Of a stretch of DNA of 64,000 nt, positions 9,438-19,066 are shown one piece after another; position 1 is the first letter of the stretch, and each line of letters opens with the position of its first letter. The DNA lies in contig NZ_CP086239.1 in NCBI RefSeq assembly GCF_026650985.1, forward strand, positions 4,862,501-4,926,500. The letters run 5' to 3'. The translations under genes and the position numbers were made by a program. The notes beneath the pieces were generated by a model. The model was not told the DNA's origin and ran no database searches. It saw only the letters and a program-made list of their open reading frames with translations. The DNA comes from Clostridium estertheticum. GTDB lineage: Bacteria; Bacillota; Clostridia; Clostridiales; Clostridiaceae.

Positions 9438-11624
9438 TTATTCACCTGTTAGACCACTTTTATGGAACTGCTTTACAAAACCAGCAGTCTTTTTATTAAT
9501 TTTTTCTTTTAAGAAAAGTCCAAGAAGTAAAAAAATAATAAAATATATAGCTAATATTAACATATTCTTAACTAACACCTCGGGTATAATCCCTGCCGTT
9601 GCTTCCCTCATTCCACCTATGGCATAAGTAAATGGCATCATAGGATTTATATATTGAAAGAAATCACCCAATAATTCTATTGGAAATGTTCCTCCAGATC
9701 CGGAAACTTGTAGTACCAATGCTATCATAGTGAGAGCCTTACCTCCATTGCCTAAAACAGATACAAATGTATAGATAATGGTAGTGAACACAATACTAAC
9801 ATATACTCCAAATAGTGTGAGTATTATAGGGGAAACTGCATAAGTTTTTAGAATAAATAAATTACCAGCTATAGTTATTAAAGCTTGAAGAATTCCAATA
9901 CTTACAAATGTAAAATATCTTCCCAGAAATTTTTCTTTTGTAGTTAAAAGTGTGCCATCCTTAAAATCTTTAATATGAACTGACAATATTGAAACTAATA
10001 TAAATGCACCTACCCAAATAGCAAGTATAGTGTAAAATGGGGTCATAGCCGAACCATAATTAGGAATTGGATAGACTCTATTTTGTACGAGTTCTATTGG
10101 GTTTGCTAAGAAGTCACTTTCCTTTTTACCATCTCTTTTTAATATTTTTATAAGTTCATTAATTTTTTCATCATCAGTAAGTTTTTTTAACTTTTGTGCA
10201 TTTGCATGTACATCTTTTTGAAGGCTTGGGAACTTATCCTTTATTTCCTTTAAACCATCTATGCCTGCGTCAAACTGAGTATTGGTTTGATCGAGCATAC
10301 TAGTAATGAGAGGCATATTGCCTTGCATATTTTGTAACATACTTGTTGCACCAGTTGATAAACCACTTGCATTGTTCATCGCATCATCAATTACGTCACT
10401 GGTTTCCCTATCGAAAAGATTCATTGTATTATTGATTAATCCTGAAGCTTTGTTAGCGCCCTGCACCGCAGAGGTTATATCACTAGTTAGGACTGCATTA
10501 CCATGATCTACGGTATCAATCATAGAATTAACATCGGCCTTCTGCTTTGTCATCTCATTTTTAACACTTGTGAGACGATTAATGAAAGTTCCAATAACAC
10601 TACTGTTTAGGGAATTATTTATTGATTTATTTAGAGCGAGTACGTTATCAATTTTTTGTATACCATCTGTATATTTATCACGAGCTTTAATTAAAGCACT
10701 ATTATTTGATGATTTTGAGTCTTGAAAGTCAGTTAATGAGGATTCAGCATCATCTGCTTTGTTTTTTATAAGGGCAAGGTCTGCCTTCATAATCGGAGAT
10801 ACAGTTTGTAGTGAATTTTTTCCTTTTTGCGCATATTTATCGCTTGTTTTAGTAAGATCTAGAGTATTGTCTATGGCACCAGATATAGTAGGAATATCGC
10901 CCCTAACATTTTTCATAAGTTTTTGAAACATTAAAGCTTCTGTGTAAACATTATCTATGGAACTTCCGATTTCAGGCATATTATCATCTGCACTAATAAC
11001 CATATCAATAAGACTTTCAAGTTTTGGTTTGTCTTTTGCAAGATCGACTCCAACTTGGTTAAGATAAGTAAATAGTGTTTCACTAGCTGTCTCAATAAAG
11101 GTTTGGGTTATTTGTTCTTGCAGGGAAGTTGCGCCACTGCCTGTAATTTTTGGAGCTACAGCATTCTCTTTTTCATTTACAGTATAAATTAATTTTGCTT
11201 TGATTGGATCAGTATAAGATGTAATAGAAAGGAAATCCTTTGAAAAATCCTTAGGGATAACAAAACTGGCATAATATTTACCATATTTTACACCTTCCGT
11301 AGCCTCACTCTCATTTACAAAGGTCCAACCAATAGATTCATTAGTTTTCAATTTTTTTACCAAATCATTCCCAATATTAACTTTAGTATCCTTTAGTTTT
11401 GATCCAGTATCCAAATTAACAACAGCAACTAAAAGCCCTTTGGTCTTTGAATATGGGTCCCAACCTGCTTGAATATTAAACCATGCATAGAGTGCTGGTA
11501 AGCAAGATATCCCAACTATTATAATTAGTGTTACATAACTGCAGAGTATACTTTTTATATCTCTTTTGTAAATTTTTAAAACATTTTTCATATTTATTCT
11601 AGGACCTTTAAAAATTTTCTTCAT
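9438..11624 (-). CDS. YhgE/Pip family membrane protein, copy 1
   Basis: I start at the ATG at 11624, which has the same leader (AAGGTTGTG then ATG) as the upstream paralogue; a TTG four codons earlier is possible. The order is typical of YhgE/Pip proteins. An N-terminal membrane segment is followed by PALYAWFNIQAGWDPY, then a long helical extracellular region (residues about 60-500) with many DNA- and coiled-coil-like heptads. Five or six membrane segments lie in the C-terminal third (from about 530), with SGSGGTFPIELLGDFFQ. The family relates to ABC-2 permeases, to the phage infection protein Pip and to EsaA/YueB of type VII secretion. No type VII genes are nearby, so its partner is unknown. 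Confidence 0.85.
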   Translation of the reverse strand: MKKIFKGPRINMKNVLKIYKRDIKSILCSYVTLIIIVGISCLPALYAWFNIQAGWDPYSKTKGLLVAVVNLDTGSKLKDTKVNIGNDLVKKLKTNESIGWTFVNESEATEGVKYGKYYASFVIPKDFSKDFLSITSYTDPIKAKLIYTVNEKENAVAPKITGSGATSLQEQITQTFIETASETLFTYLNQVGVDLAKDKPKLESLIDMVISADDNMPEIGSSIDNVYTEALMFQKLMKNVRGDIPTISGAIDNTLDLTKTSDKYAQKGKNSLQTVSPIMKADLALIKNKADDAESSLTDFQDSKSSNNSALIKARDKYTDGIQKIDNVLALNKSINNSLNSSVIGTFINRLTSVKNEMTKQKADVNSMIDTVDHGNAVLTSDITSAVQGANKASGLINNTMNLFDRETSDVIDDAMNNASGLSTGATSMLQNMQGNMPLITSMLDQTNTQFDAGIDGLKEIKDKFPSLQKDVHANAQKLKKLTDDEKINELIKILKRDGKKESDFLANPIELVQNRVYPIPNYGSAMTPFYTILAIWVGAFILVSILSVHIKDFKDGTLLTTKEKFLGRYFTFVSIGILQALITIAGNLFILKTYAVSPIILTLFGVYVSIVFTTIIYTFVSVLGNGGKALTMIALVLQVSGSGGTFPIELLGDFFQYINPMMPFTYAIGGMREATAGIIPEVLVKNMLILAIYFIIFLLLGLFLKEKINKKTAGFVKQFHKSGLTGE

Positions 11625-11674
11625 AAACAGCCACAACCTTACATATATATTTTACTATTACTCAGCTAAAGCAT

Positions 11675-14002
11675 TTATTCAGCTAAACCACTTTTATTAA
11701 ATTCTTTTATAAATATCGAATTTATTTTATTCATTCTTTCTTGTAATACAAATGCAAGAATGAAACAGACAACTAAATATTTGGATAGTGTTAACACATG
11801 ACTAATTAACACTGAGGGTATAATTCCTGCTACTGTTTCCCTCATTCCCCCTATAGCATAAGTAAATGGAAGCATAGGGTGTATAAATTGAAAGAAACTA
11901 CCCAATAATTCTACTGGAAACGTTCCTCCTGAGGCAGAAATTTGTAGTACCATCACTACAACAATCAAAGCTTTACCTATATTTCCTAAAATACATACGA
12001 ATGAATAGATAATCGTAAGAAATACTATGCTTACATAAATGCCAAATAGTATAAGTATAATAGGCGATACAACATAAGTTTTTAGTAAAAGGATGTTACC
12101 GACTATTGTTACTAAAGTTTGCAAAATTGCAATAGTTAAAAAGGTAAAATATCTTCCCAAAAATTTTTCCCTTGTGCTTAAAGGCGCACCATCTTCAAAT
12201 TTTTTAACCTCAACTGATAATAAGGAGTGCATTAGAAGCGCACCTACCCAAATAGCAAGTGTAGTATAAAATGGGGACATAGCTGAACCATAATTAGGTA
12301 TTGGATATATGCTGTTTTGTTTTATTGCCACGGGGTTTGATAAGAAATCACTTTCCTTTGCACCATCTTTTTTTAACATGTTTATAATTTCATTAAGTTT
12401 TTTATCATCAGTAAGACCTCTTAATTTTTCTGTGTTTGTATGCAGATATTCTTGAGCTTTAGGAAAATTATTCTTTACTGTATTTAAACTTTTTATGCTT
12501 GAGTTTATTTGACTATTGGTTTGCCCAAGTGTGCTATTAATTAGGGGCATATCGTTTTGTATATTCTGTAGCATATTAACTGTATTAGTTGATAATTCTT
12601 TTGTATTTTTCATAGCATTATCGATTTTTGGATCAATTGTAGTTTTAAATTCATCCATTATATTACTTATTGAATTAGAAGATTTATCAGCAGCTTTCTT
12701 TGCAGTATTTATATCACTAGTTACAACCTGATTGCCACGGTCGACGGTGTTAATCATAGAATTAACATTGATTTGCTGGGTTGTCATATCATCTCGAGCA
12801 CTTGAAAGATTAGAAATTAAAGTATCAATAGTGGTACTGTTTAGAAAATTATTAAGTGACCTATTTAGACTTAATACATTATCGATAGTCTGTATTGCGT
12901 CACCATATTTGTCCCGAGTCTTAACTAAAGCCTCTTTAATAACAGCATTATTTGATGGTCTTAAGTCATTAAGTTCAGCTAAAGAAGATGAAGCAGTATC
13001 CGATATACCCTTTATTGTGGAAAGATCTTTCTGAATAATTGGAGAGGCAGCTTTGAGTGAATCTTTTGACTTTTCTATGTAGCCATTGCTTGTCTTAGCA
13101 ATGGTCAAAGCATCTCCAATTCCATTTGTCATAACAGGAAGATTATTCTTAACATTAAGCATATATTTTTGAAGTAGTACAGATTGTCCATAAGCATTAT
13201 CCATGGATTTTTTAATTTTAGGCATCTTATCATCTAGGCTAATCATCATATCAGCAAGACTTTTAAGTTGTGGTTTATTATTTTCTAGCTCAACTCCAAT
13301 TTGAGTGAGGAAGGAAAGAATTGTTCCACTAGATGTTTCAATGAAGTTTTTTGTGATTTCTGACTGTAGAGCAGTTGCACCTTTCTTCGTGAGTTTTGGA
13401 GCTATAGCATTTCTTTTTTCATTAACAGTATAAATTAGTTTCGCTTTTGTTGGAGTGTCACTAGTTGCAACAGAAAGAAGATCCTTTGAAAAATCTTTTG
13501 GCATAGTTAAGCTGGCATAGTATTTACCATATTTAATACCTTGTTTAGCCTCGCTTTCACTTACAAAGGTCCAACCAATAGATTGATTGGTTTTTAGACT
13601 TTTTACAACATTATCGCCAATATTAACTTTAACATTTCTTAATTCAGAGCCTTTATCAAGATTAACAATTGCAACCGAAATTCCTTTAGTATTTAAATAT
13701 GGATCCCAACCAGCCCTAATATTAAACCAGGCATAAAGTGGGGGTACTAAAATTAGTCCTATCATCATAATTAATGTTGCACGGTTTGTTAGTATATTTT
13801 TAATATCTCTCTTATAAATTCTAGAGACATTTTTATTATTTATTTTATAACCTTTCAAAATCTTTTTCATATGTACAGCACAATTTATAAATACCTTTTT
13901 CATATGGTTTTTATGATATATAAAAACCTTTTTTATATATATTCTAGAGCTATTCGAAGCACTTTTTATATATGTTTTACAACTTCTCAAAATATTCTTC
14001 AT
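11675..14002 (-). CDS. YhgE/Pip family membrane protein, copy 2
   Basis: A tandem paralogue of the next gene downstream, with the same architecture: N-terminal membrane segment, VPPLYAWFNIRAGWDPY, a long helical outer region and a C-terminal membrane block with SASGGTFPVELLGSFFQ. Its N-terminus carries about 43 extra residues made of three rough repeats of the kind YIKKVF, HMKKVF, HMKKILKG before the part that aligns with copy 1. An internal ATG at the last repeat could be the ancestral start; I keep 14002 because AAGGTTGTG lies upstream. The pair is probably one transcript (50-base gap) and diverges from the NtrB-like kinase gene. Confidence 0.83.
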   Translation of the reverse strand: MKNILRSCKTYIKSASNSSRIYIKKVFIYHKNHMKKVFINCAVHMKKILKGYKINNKNVSRIYKRDIKNILTNRATLIMMIGLILVPPLYAWFNIRAGWDPYLNTKGISVAIVNLDKGSELRNVKVNIGDNVVKSLKTNQSIGWTFVSESEAKQGIKYGKYYASLTMPKDFSKDLLSVATSDTPTKAKLIYTVNEKRNAIAPKLTKKGATALQSEITKNFIETSSGTILSFLTQIGVELENNKPQLKSLADMMISLDDKMPKIKKSMDNAYGQSVLLQKYMLNVKNNLPVMTNGIGDALTIAKTSNGYIEKSKDSLKAASPIIQKDLSTIKGISDTASSSLAELNDLRPSNNAVIKEALVKTRDKYGDAIQTIDNVLSLNRSLNNFLNSTTIDTLISNLSSARDDMTTQQINVNSMINTVDRGNQVVTSDINTAKKAADKSSNSISNIMDEFKTTIDPKIDNAMKNTKELSTNTVNMLQNIQNDMPLINSTLGQTNSQINSSIKSLNTVKNNFPKAQEYLHTNTEKLRGLTDDKKLNEIINMLKKDGAKESDFLSNPVAIKQNSIYPIPNYGSAMSPFYTTLAIWVGALLMHSLLSVEVKKFEDGAPLSTREKFLGRYFTFLTIAILQTLVTIVGNILLLKTYVVSPIILILFGIYVSIVFLTIIYSFVCILGNIGKALIVVVMVLQISASGGTFPVELLGSFFQFIHPMLPFTYAIGGMRETVAGIIPSVLISHVLTLSKYLVVCFILAFVLQERMNKINSIFIKEFNKSGLAE

Positions 14003-14147
14003 AAATATTCACAACCTTATATATTTTTTTTAACAACCTCTTATTATACCATGAAAATAGTCTTGTTAGAATATTTTATCATTAATATATATTATCACGT
14101 TTAGATTTATATGTATATGCATAGAAGGTAAAAGGAATATCCATTTT

Positions 14148-14190
14148 AAATGTACGAAAACAGACAAAAAATGTTTGCTTTCATACATTT
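14148..14190. promoter_or_regulatory. Dyad in the divergent region before the NtrB-like kinase
   Basis: AAATGTACGAAAACA and TGTTTGCTTTCATACATTT form an imperfect inverted repeat. Its right arm overlaps the -35 of the promoter at 14175-14204, so it could be an operator or a hairpin. The rest of the 14003-14305 gap is featureless AT-rich sequence. Confidence 0.45.
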
Positions 14191-14204
14191 TTATATTGTA
14201 TAAT
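14175..14204 (+). promoter_or_regulatory. Promoter candidate of the NtrB-like operon
   Basis: TTGCTT at 14175-14180, an 18-base spacer, then TATAAT at 14199-14204. It is about 100 bases upstream of the kinase start. Confidence 0.5.
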
Positions 14205-14305
14205 TATCAATATTAGTAAAAAGTGTTAATTGATGAATATATTTGAATAACTCATAAATTAATGTTATGAGTGGATTACACAAGAAAAAGGTTATGGAGG
14301 AATTC

Positions 14306-15805
14306 ATGATGAGGTGGATTTTAAATAAAGGTCTAAAGTTTCAGATAATATTATCGTTGATTTTGGCTTTAAGTGCACCGATATCAGTTTTATTACTGAA
14401 TGTGTTTATACCATCGAAAATGAGTGACACCGTTAAATCAATGCAAGAAGATAAATCTAAAGATCTCTTGGTATATATAGACGGGACGATTGATAAAAAG
14501 CAGATTGAAAATTTTGGGAGTATAGATAATGAAAAGAGCATTATTTCATCAAGCATCGAGCCTCTTTCAAGAACTGTACGTGACACAAGAATAGGTATAT
14601 ATATAACGTCTAATAAAAGACGATATACATATGGAAAGCTTTTGGATAGAAGATCACATGAGAAAGATAATGAAGTAAATTATAATATTATTGAAAAAGG
14701 TATTAATGAAAGTTTTCAGAATGTTATAAAAACAAAAGTTGATAGGGTTGACTATGTATATTTAAATGGTCGTGATATTCAAAGATATCTTCATCCAATT
14801 ATTTCAAATGAAAAGGTTATCGCTGTAATATGGAGTGATACTTTTCTTCCGCCACAGCTTAATACAAATAGAAAGATAATAACGTCTTTGCTGTTTATAC
14901 TTCCACTCGGTTTGATAATAAGTTTTCTTTTATTAATAGCTATTATTAAGGATCAAAGTAGTAGTATAAAGAGAATAAGGCGTGGCCTTGAAGTCATGTC
15001 AAGTGATCTTTCAATACGGATAGAAGACATGGGAGGAGATATAGGAAACATTGTTTACTCTATAAACAATATGGCAGAAAAATTACAGCAAAAGGAAAAG
15101 ATAGAAGAGAAATTAGCAAGGGCTGAAAAGCTCGCGGCACTTGGTCACCTTATATCAGGGGTGGCTCACGAGATAAGAAATCCCTTAGGGATTATAAGAG
15201 GCACTGTTCAACTCATGGAGAGAGACTTTAAAAATGATGCCCTATTAACTGAGTATGTAAGAATAGTTAAAGAACAATCTGATAGGGAGAGCAAGGTAAT
15301 ACAGGAATTATTAGATTATGCAAGACCATCAAAACATATACTCTTTCAAATGGATATAAATGTTCTTATTAGAAGCGTTTTATCTTTTACTAATAAATAT
15401 ATTCAAGACAGAAGAGTAATCCTTAAATGTGATTTTTATGAAAATATACCTCTTGTGAATATAGATTGTGACAAGATAAAGCAAGTATTTGTAAATATAA
15501 TAATTAATGCCTGCGAAGCAATGGATAATGGGGGTACATTAACAATAAAAACGAAGAGTGATAATGGATTTATAGTTAGTACTTTTTGTGATACTGGAGA
15601 GGGAATGGATGAGATTCAAATGAGGAATATATTTGATCCTTATAATACTACGAAACCAAATGGTACAGGCCTTGGGCTTTCAATAAGCAATGGAATAATT
15701 GAAGCACATGGAGGTAGTATTGAAGCTTATAGTAAAAAAGGCGAAGGTTCTAAGTTTGTTATAAAGATACCTTGCTATGCACGGGAGGGTAACGATATTG
15801 GGTAA
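14306..15805 (+). CDS. NtrB/AtoS-type membrane sensor histidine kinase
   Basis: GGAGG at 14296-14300 places the start at the double ATG 14306/14309; the frame is open further upstream without a binding site. Two membrane segments (about 10-34 and 190-213) enclose an outer sensor of about 150 residues. HAMP follows, then the phospho-acceptor His288 in SGVAHEIRNPLG. The ATPase domain has NACEAMDNGG, DTGEGMD and GTGLGLSISNG. It would phosphorylate the response regulator encoded next, whose start overlaps its stop. The signal is unknown, but the position before an ABC exporter operon suggests control of export. Confidence 0.88.
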   Translation: MMRWILNKGLKFQIILSLILALSAPISVLLLNVFIPSKMSDTVKSMQEDKSKDLLVYIDGTIDKKQIENFGSIDNEKSIISSSIEPLSRTVRDTRIGIYITSNKRRYTYGKLLDRRSHEKDNEVNYNIIEKGINESFQNVIKTKVDRVDYVYLNGRDIQRYLHPIISNEKVIAVIWSDTFLPPQLNTNRKIITSLLFILPLGLIISFLLLIAIIKDQSSSIKRIRRGLEVMSSDLSIRIEDMGGDIGNIVYSINNMAEKLQQKEKIEEKLARAEKLAALGHLISGVAHEIRNPLGIIRGTVQLMERDFKNDALLTEYVRIVKEQSDRESKVIQELLDYARPSKHILFQMDINVLIRSVLSFTNKYIQDRRVILKCDFYENIPLVNIDCDKIKQVFVNIIINACEAMDNGGTLTIKTKSDNGFIVSTFCDTGEGMDEIQMRNIFDPYNTTKPNGTGLGLSISNGIIEAHGGSIEAYSKKGEGSKFVIKIPCYAREGNDIG

Positions 15806-17147
15806 AATTTTAGTTATCGACGATGAAGAATATATAGGTTGGATTATAAAAAAGGCCTTTGAAGGGACTGATAATGAAGTTTATTTAACACTTAACGCAA
15901 AGGAAGGAATACTTGAAGTACAAAAGTCGAATTTTGATGTAGTATTCTTAGATTTAAGGCTAAAAGACATGGATGGTATGGTTGTTCTTGAGAAGCTTAA
16001 AAAAATACAAAAGGATATAGCAGTTATAATAATTACTGCGCATGGAAGCATTGATACAGCTATTGAGAGTATGAAAAAAGGAGCCTATGATTATATAACA
16101 AAACCTTTCGATATAGAAGAGTTAATAATTCAAGCAGAAAAGGCAATGGAACTTTCGCATCTTCGCTATGAGGTTAATTATTTAAGAAGTGCTGAAGCTA
16201 AGAGATTAAAAAATGAAGATTTTATAAGTAAAAATGAAAAATTGAATTTTATTTATAAATCAATAAATAAAATAGCGAGTAGCGCTGCTACAGTTCTTAT
16301 AACTGGGGAGAGTGGAACTGGGAAGGAATTAATGGCTAGGAAGATACATAAGCTAAGTGGTCGCTCAAAGGAGCCATTTATAATTCTGAATTGTGGAATA
16401 TTATCAGATGATTTGGCGCAGCGAGAGATCTTTGGTGTCCCCAAAGAGGTTAATGGTAACAACGATTCACGAAAGCTTGGTAAACTGGAGCTTGCGAATC
16501 ATGGAACAATATTTCTTGGTGACGTTGGTGAAATGAGCCTTAACATGCAGGTAAAGTTCTTAAGGGTAATTGAAGAAAAAGAAATTCAAAATGCATATGG
16601 CAATGGAAATTTTAAAATTGATGTAAGGGTTATTGCATCAACAAATAATGATTTAGTAGGGGCAATAGAAGCGGGTACTTTTCGAGAAGATTTTTATTAT
16701 AAATTAAATGTCGTTCCTATTAATATACCACCACTACGGGATAGAAAAGAAGACATAAGTGAACTTCTTCATTTATTCATTAAAAAATATGATCTTTATA
16801 GAAAGATAAAAGGAATTATTCCAGAAGCTATGAAACTTCTTAAAAATTATCATTGGCCTGGCAATATACGTGAACTTGAAAATGTTGTGGAGAGAATTGT
16901 TATATTAGCGACTGAGCCTTACATAAAGGCAGTAGATCTTCCATTAGAAATTCTTGGCCTTCGTAAAAAATCAAAGGAAACTATTATATATTTTCCAGAG
17001 GAAGGTATAAATCTTGAAAATGTAGAACGGGAACTTATTATTAAAGCATTAGGTATGAGTGGTTATAACCAAAGTAAGACGGCTGGACTTCTTGGAATCA
17101 CAAGGTCAGCCTTGATTTATAGAATGCAAAAATACAATATAAATTAA
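15798..17147 (+). CDS. NtrC-like response regulator with degenerate AAA+ domain
   Basis: The TTG at 15798 is the likely start (GGGAGGG eight bases before), overlapping the kinase stop. Domains are a receiver (Asp52), a sigma-54-type AAA+ domain with intact Walker A (GESGTGKE, 170-177) and sensor STNN, arginine finger region FREDFYYKLN, and a FIS-type HTH (NQSKTAGLLGITRSALIYRM). Two hallmarks are broken. Where GAFTGA is expected the sequence is EIFGVPKEVNGNND (210-223). Walker B reads GTIFLGDVGEM instead of GTLFLDEIGEM, so the catalytic acidic pair is altered. I infer that it no longer activates sigma-54 and acts as a classical activator or repressor, as some known NtrC relatives do. Confidence 0.87.
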   Translation: MGKILVIDDEEYIGWIIKKAFEGTDNEVYLTLNAKEGILEVQKSNFDVVFLDLRLKDMDGMVVLEKLKKIQKDIAVIIITAHGSIDTAIESMKKGAYDYITKPFDIEELIIQAEKAMELSHLRYEVNYLRSAEAKRLKNEDFISKNEKLNFIYKSINKIASSAATVLITGESGTGKELMARKIHKLSGRSKEPFIILNCGILSDDLAQREIFGVPKEVNGNNDSRKLGKLELANHGTIFLGDVGEMSLNMQVKFLRVIEEKEIQNAYGNGNFKIDVRVIASTNNDLVGAIEAGTFREDFYYKLNVVPINIPPLRDRKEDISELLHLFIKKYDLYRKIKGIIPEAMKLLKNYHWPGNIRELENVVERIVILATEPYIKAVDLPLEILGLRKKSKETIIYFPEEGINLENVERELIIKALGMSGYNQSKTAGLLGITRSALIYRMQKYNIN

Positions 17148-17191
17148 CGATATTTTATAGCTCGAATAAACGTGAATGGAAGGTGAGTGTA

Positions 17192-19066
17192 TTGAAAAAT
17201 TTACTAAAGAATTTAAAAGAGTTCAAGTTTAATGAAATACTTCCGAAAATTAAAGAGTGGGTCCTAAATTTATCAAAGAAACAAGTAATTATTTTTGCAG
17301 TAGTGGTAGTGGCTTTTGTTGGAGTTTATAAAAGTCATATAATTAAGGACAAATTTTTTGCATCAAAAGCGGTAGTTAAACAGAATACTACTGCAGCAAA
17401 AAAAGGTAACCTAAAAGTTGTAGTATCTGGTTCAGGTCCCATATACTTTACAAACAGTAATAAAATTTATTCAAAAATTGGGGCCAATGTTAAAAAGGTT
17501 AATTATAAAGAAGGAGATAGTGTAAAGGCTGGAGATGTGATTTACGAATTAGACAGTACTGATGCACAGACAGCACTTAATACAGATTTAAATTCTTATA
17601 AACAAAATCAAATATCAGCAACTACTAGTAATGATGCGGTAAATAATTTATCAGTTACAGCTCCATTTGCAGGACTTGTTAGTGATATTTTAGTAAAAGA
17701 GGGAGATACAGTTCAAAAAGGAACTACAGTTTTTACTATCGCAGATATTTCAAAACTTAAAGTATTGTTAACATATAATTCTTCAGCCGCTGGTAAAATA
17801 GCAGTAGGACAAACTGCAAAGGTGTATTTAACTTCATTAATGCAGTCAGTTAGCGGTAAGGTAACTTATATAAGTAATGAAACAACAGGAACTACAGTAG
17901 GTGGTAAGTTATATACAGTAGAAATACAAATTACAAATCCAGGTTCTGTTCTTGAAGGAATGACTGCAAGTGCAGATATTGCGGCAACTGGCGGAACAAT
18001 ATCAAGCACAGGCACAGCAGAACTTAATTATATAAAAAAACAACTAGTTACAAGTATAACTGGTGGAACAGTGGAAAATGTTGCAGTTAAACAAAATCAA
18101 ACGGTTAGCTCAGGGCAAGTGCTTGTAACAATGAGTAGTGCTGATATTGCTAGAGCTAAAGAAAACTCAGATTTGCAATTAGAAAATGCTCAGGCAACAG
18201 TGGCGCTAAAGACAAAGCAACTTGATAATTATAAAATAATTGCTCCTATTGATGGAGTAATAACAAAAATGTCTAATAAAGTTGGTGATACTTTAAAAGC
18301 TGGAGATGAACTCTCAGATGTTTCAGACCCAAAACAAATGGAATTTGATATTCCAGTTGATGAGCTAGATATAGCCAAACTTAAAGTTGGACAGAAAACA
18401 AGCATATCAGTAGATGCACTGCCAGCTACTACGAAAACTCCAGTTACTGGAGTAGTTGGAAAAATTGCAGTAACTGGAGTTTCAGAAAGTGGAGTAACCA
18501 CTTTTGTAGTGACAATTAAGATCAATGACAACTTAGGAATTCTTAAGGGTGGAATGAATGCAAATGGTGAAATAGAAGTATCTAATAAAGATAATATTTT
18601 ATATGTACCTATAGAAGCTATAACTACAGTTAATGACAAAAGTTATGTGTATATTAAAACGGCTGGAGTCAGATCAAGTGCAGATGGCGCAATGGGTGGT
18701 CAACCTGGAGAGGATACGACAACAACTGGTAGTAGTAAAGAGAGCGCAGCTAAAGTAACTACTAAAATCACGCAGGATGCTAAGTCTGCAAGGGCTAAGG
18801 CAAAAGCAACAGATAAGACGAGTGGTAAGGCAAGCACAAAGGTAAATTATTATGATGGTTCAACGAAAACTCAAGTTGAAGTTGGAGCAAATAATGATAC
18901 TTACATTGAAATCACTAGTGGAGTAAAAGAAGGAGATGTAATTGTTTTACCACAAACCCAGGCAGCATCTACAACTAAGAGCACAACAAAGAGTGCAACA
19001 AAAACTAAATCAAGTGGTGCAGGTGGAAGTAGTGGCGGTGGAGCACCTGGAGGTGGTGGATTCTAA
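17192..19066 (+). CDS. MacA/YknX-like membrane-fusion protein with two tandem adaptor units
   Basis: The TTG at 17192 fits the binding site AAGGTGAG best; a GTG at 17183 is the alternative. An N-terminal membrane segment (about residues 32-50) anchors the protein. Two lipoyl/beta-barrel adaptor units follow: one from about 80 to 275 (VKKVNYKEGDSVKAGDVIYE, APFAGLVSDILVKEGDTVQK) and one from about 280 to 490 (VENVAVKQNQTVSSGQVLVT, APIDGVITKMSNKVGDTLKA). Simple relatives such as YknX have one unit and about 380 residues, so this protein looks internally duplicated. The C-terminus is lysine-, threonine- and glycine-rich (GGGAPGGGGF). Its stop overlaps the ABC ATPase start. Confidence 0.85.
   Translation: MKNLLKNLKEFKFNEILPKIKEWVLNLSKKQVIIFAVVVVAFVGVYKSHIIKDKFFASKAVVKQNTTAAKKGNLKVVVSGSGPIYFTNSNKIYSKIGANVKKVNYKEGDSVKAGDVIYELDSTDAQTALNTDLNSYKQNQISATTSNDAVNNLSVTAPFAGLVSDILVKEGDTVQKGTTVFTIADISKLKVLLTYNSSAAGKIAVGQTAKVYLTSLMQSVSGKVTYISNETTGTTVGGKLYTVEIQITNPGSVLEGMTASADIAATGGTISSTGTAELNYIKKQLVTSITGGTVENVAVKQNQTVSSGQVLVTMSSADIARAKENSDLQLENAQATVALKTKQLDNYKIIAPIDGVITKMSNKVGDTLKAGDELSDVSDPKQMEFDIPVDELDIAKLKVGQKTSISVDALPATTKTPVTGVVGKIAVTGVSESGVTTFVVTIKINDNLGILKGGMNANGEIEVSNKDNILYVPIEAITTVNDKSYVYIKTAGVRSSADGAMGGQPGEDTTTTGSSKESAAKVTTKITQDAKSARAKAKATDKTSGKASTKVNYYDGSTKTQVEVGANNDTYIEITSGVKEGDVIVLPQTQAASTTKSTTKSATKTKSSGAGGSSGGGAPGGGGF

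Noticed and set aside
9376-9627. 83-residue plus-strand frame starting in the terminator
   Set aside because: It begins inside the 23-bp terminator stem and is antisense to the YhgE/Pip gene.
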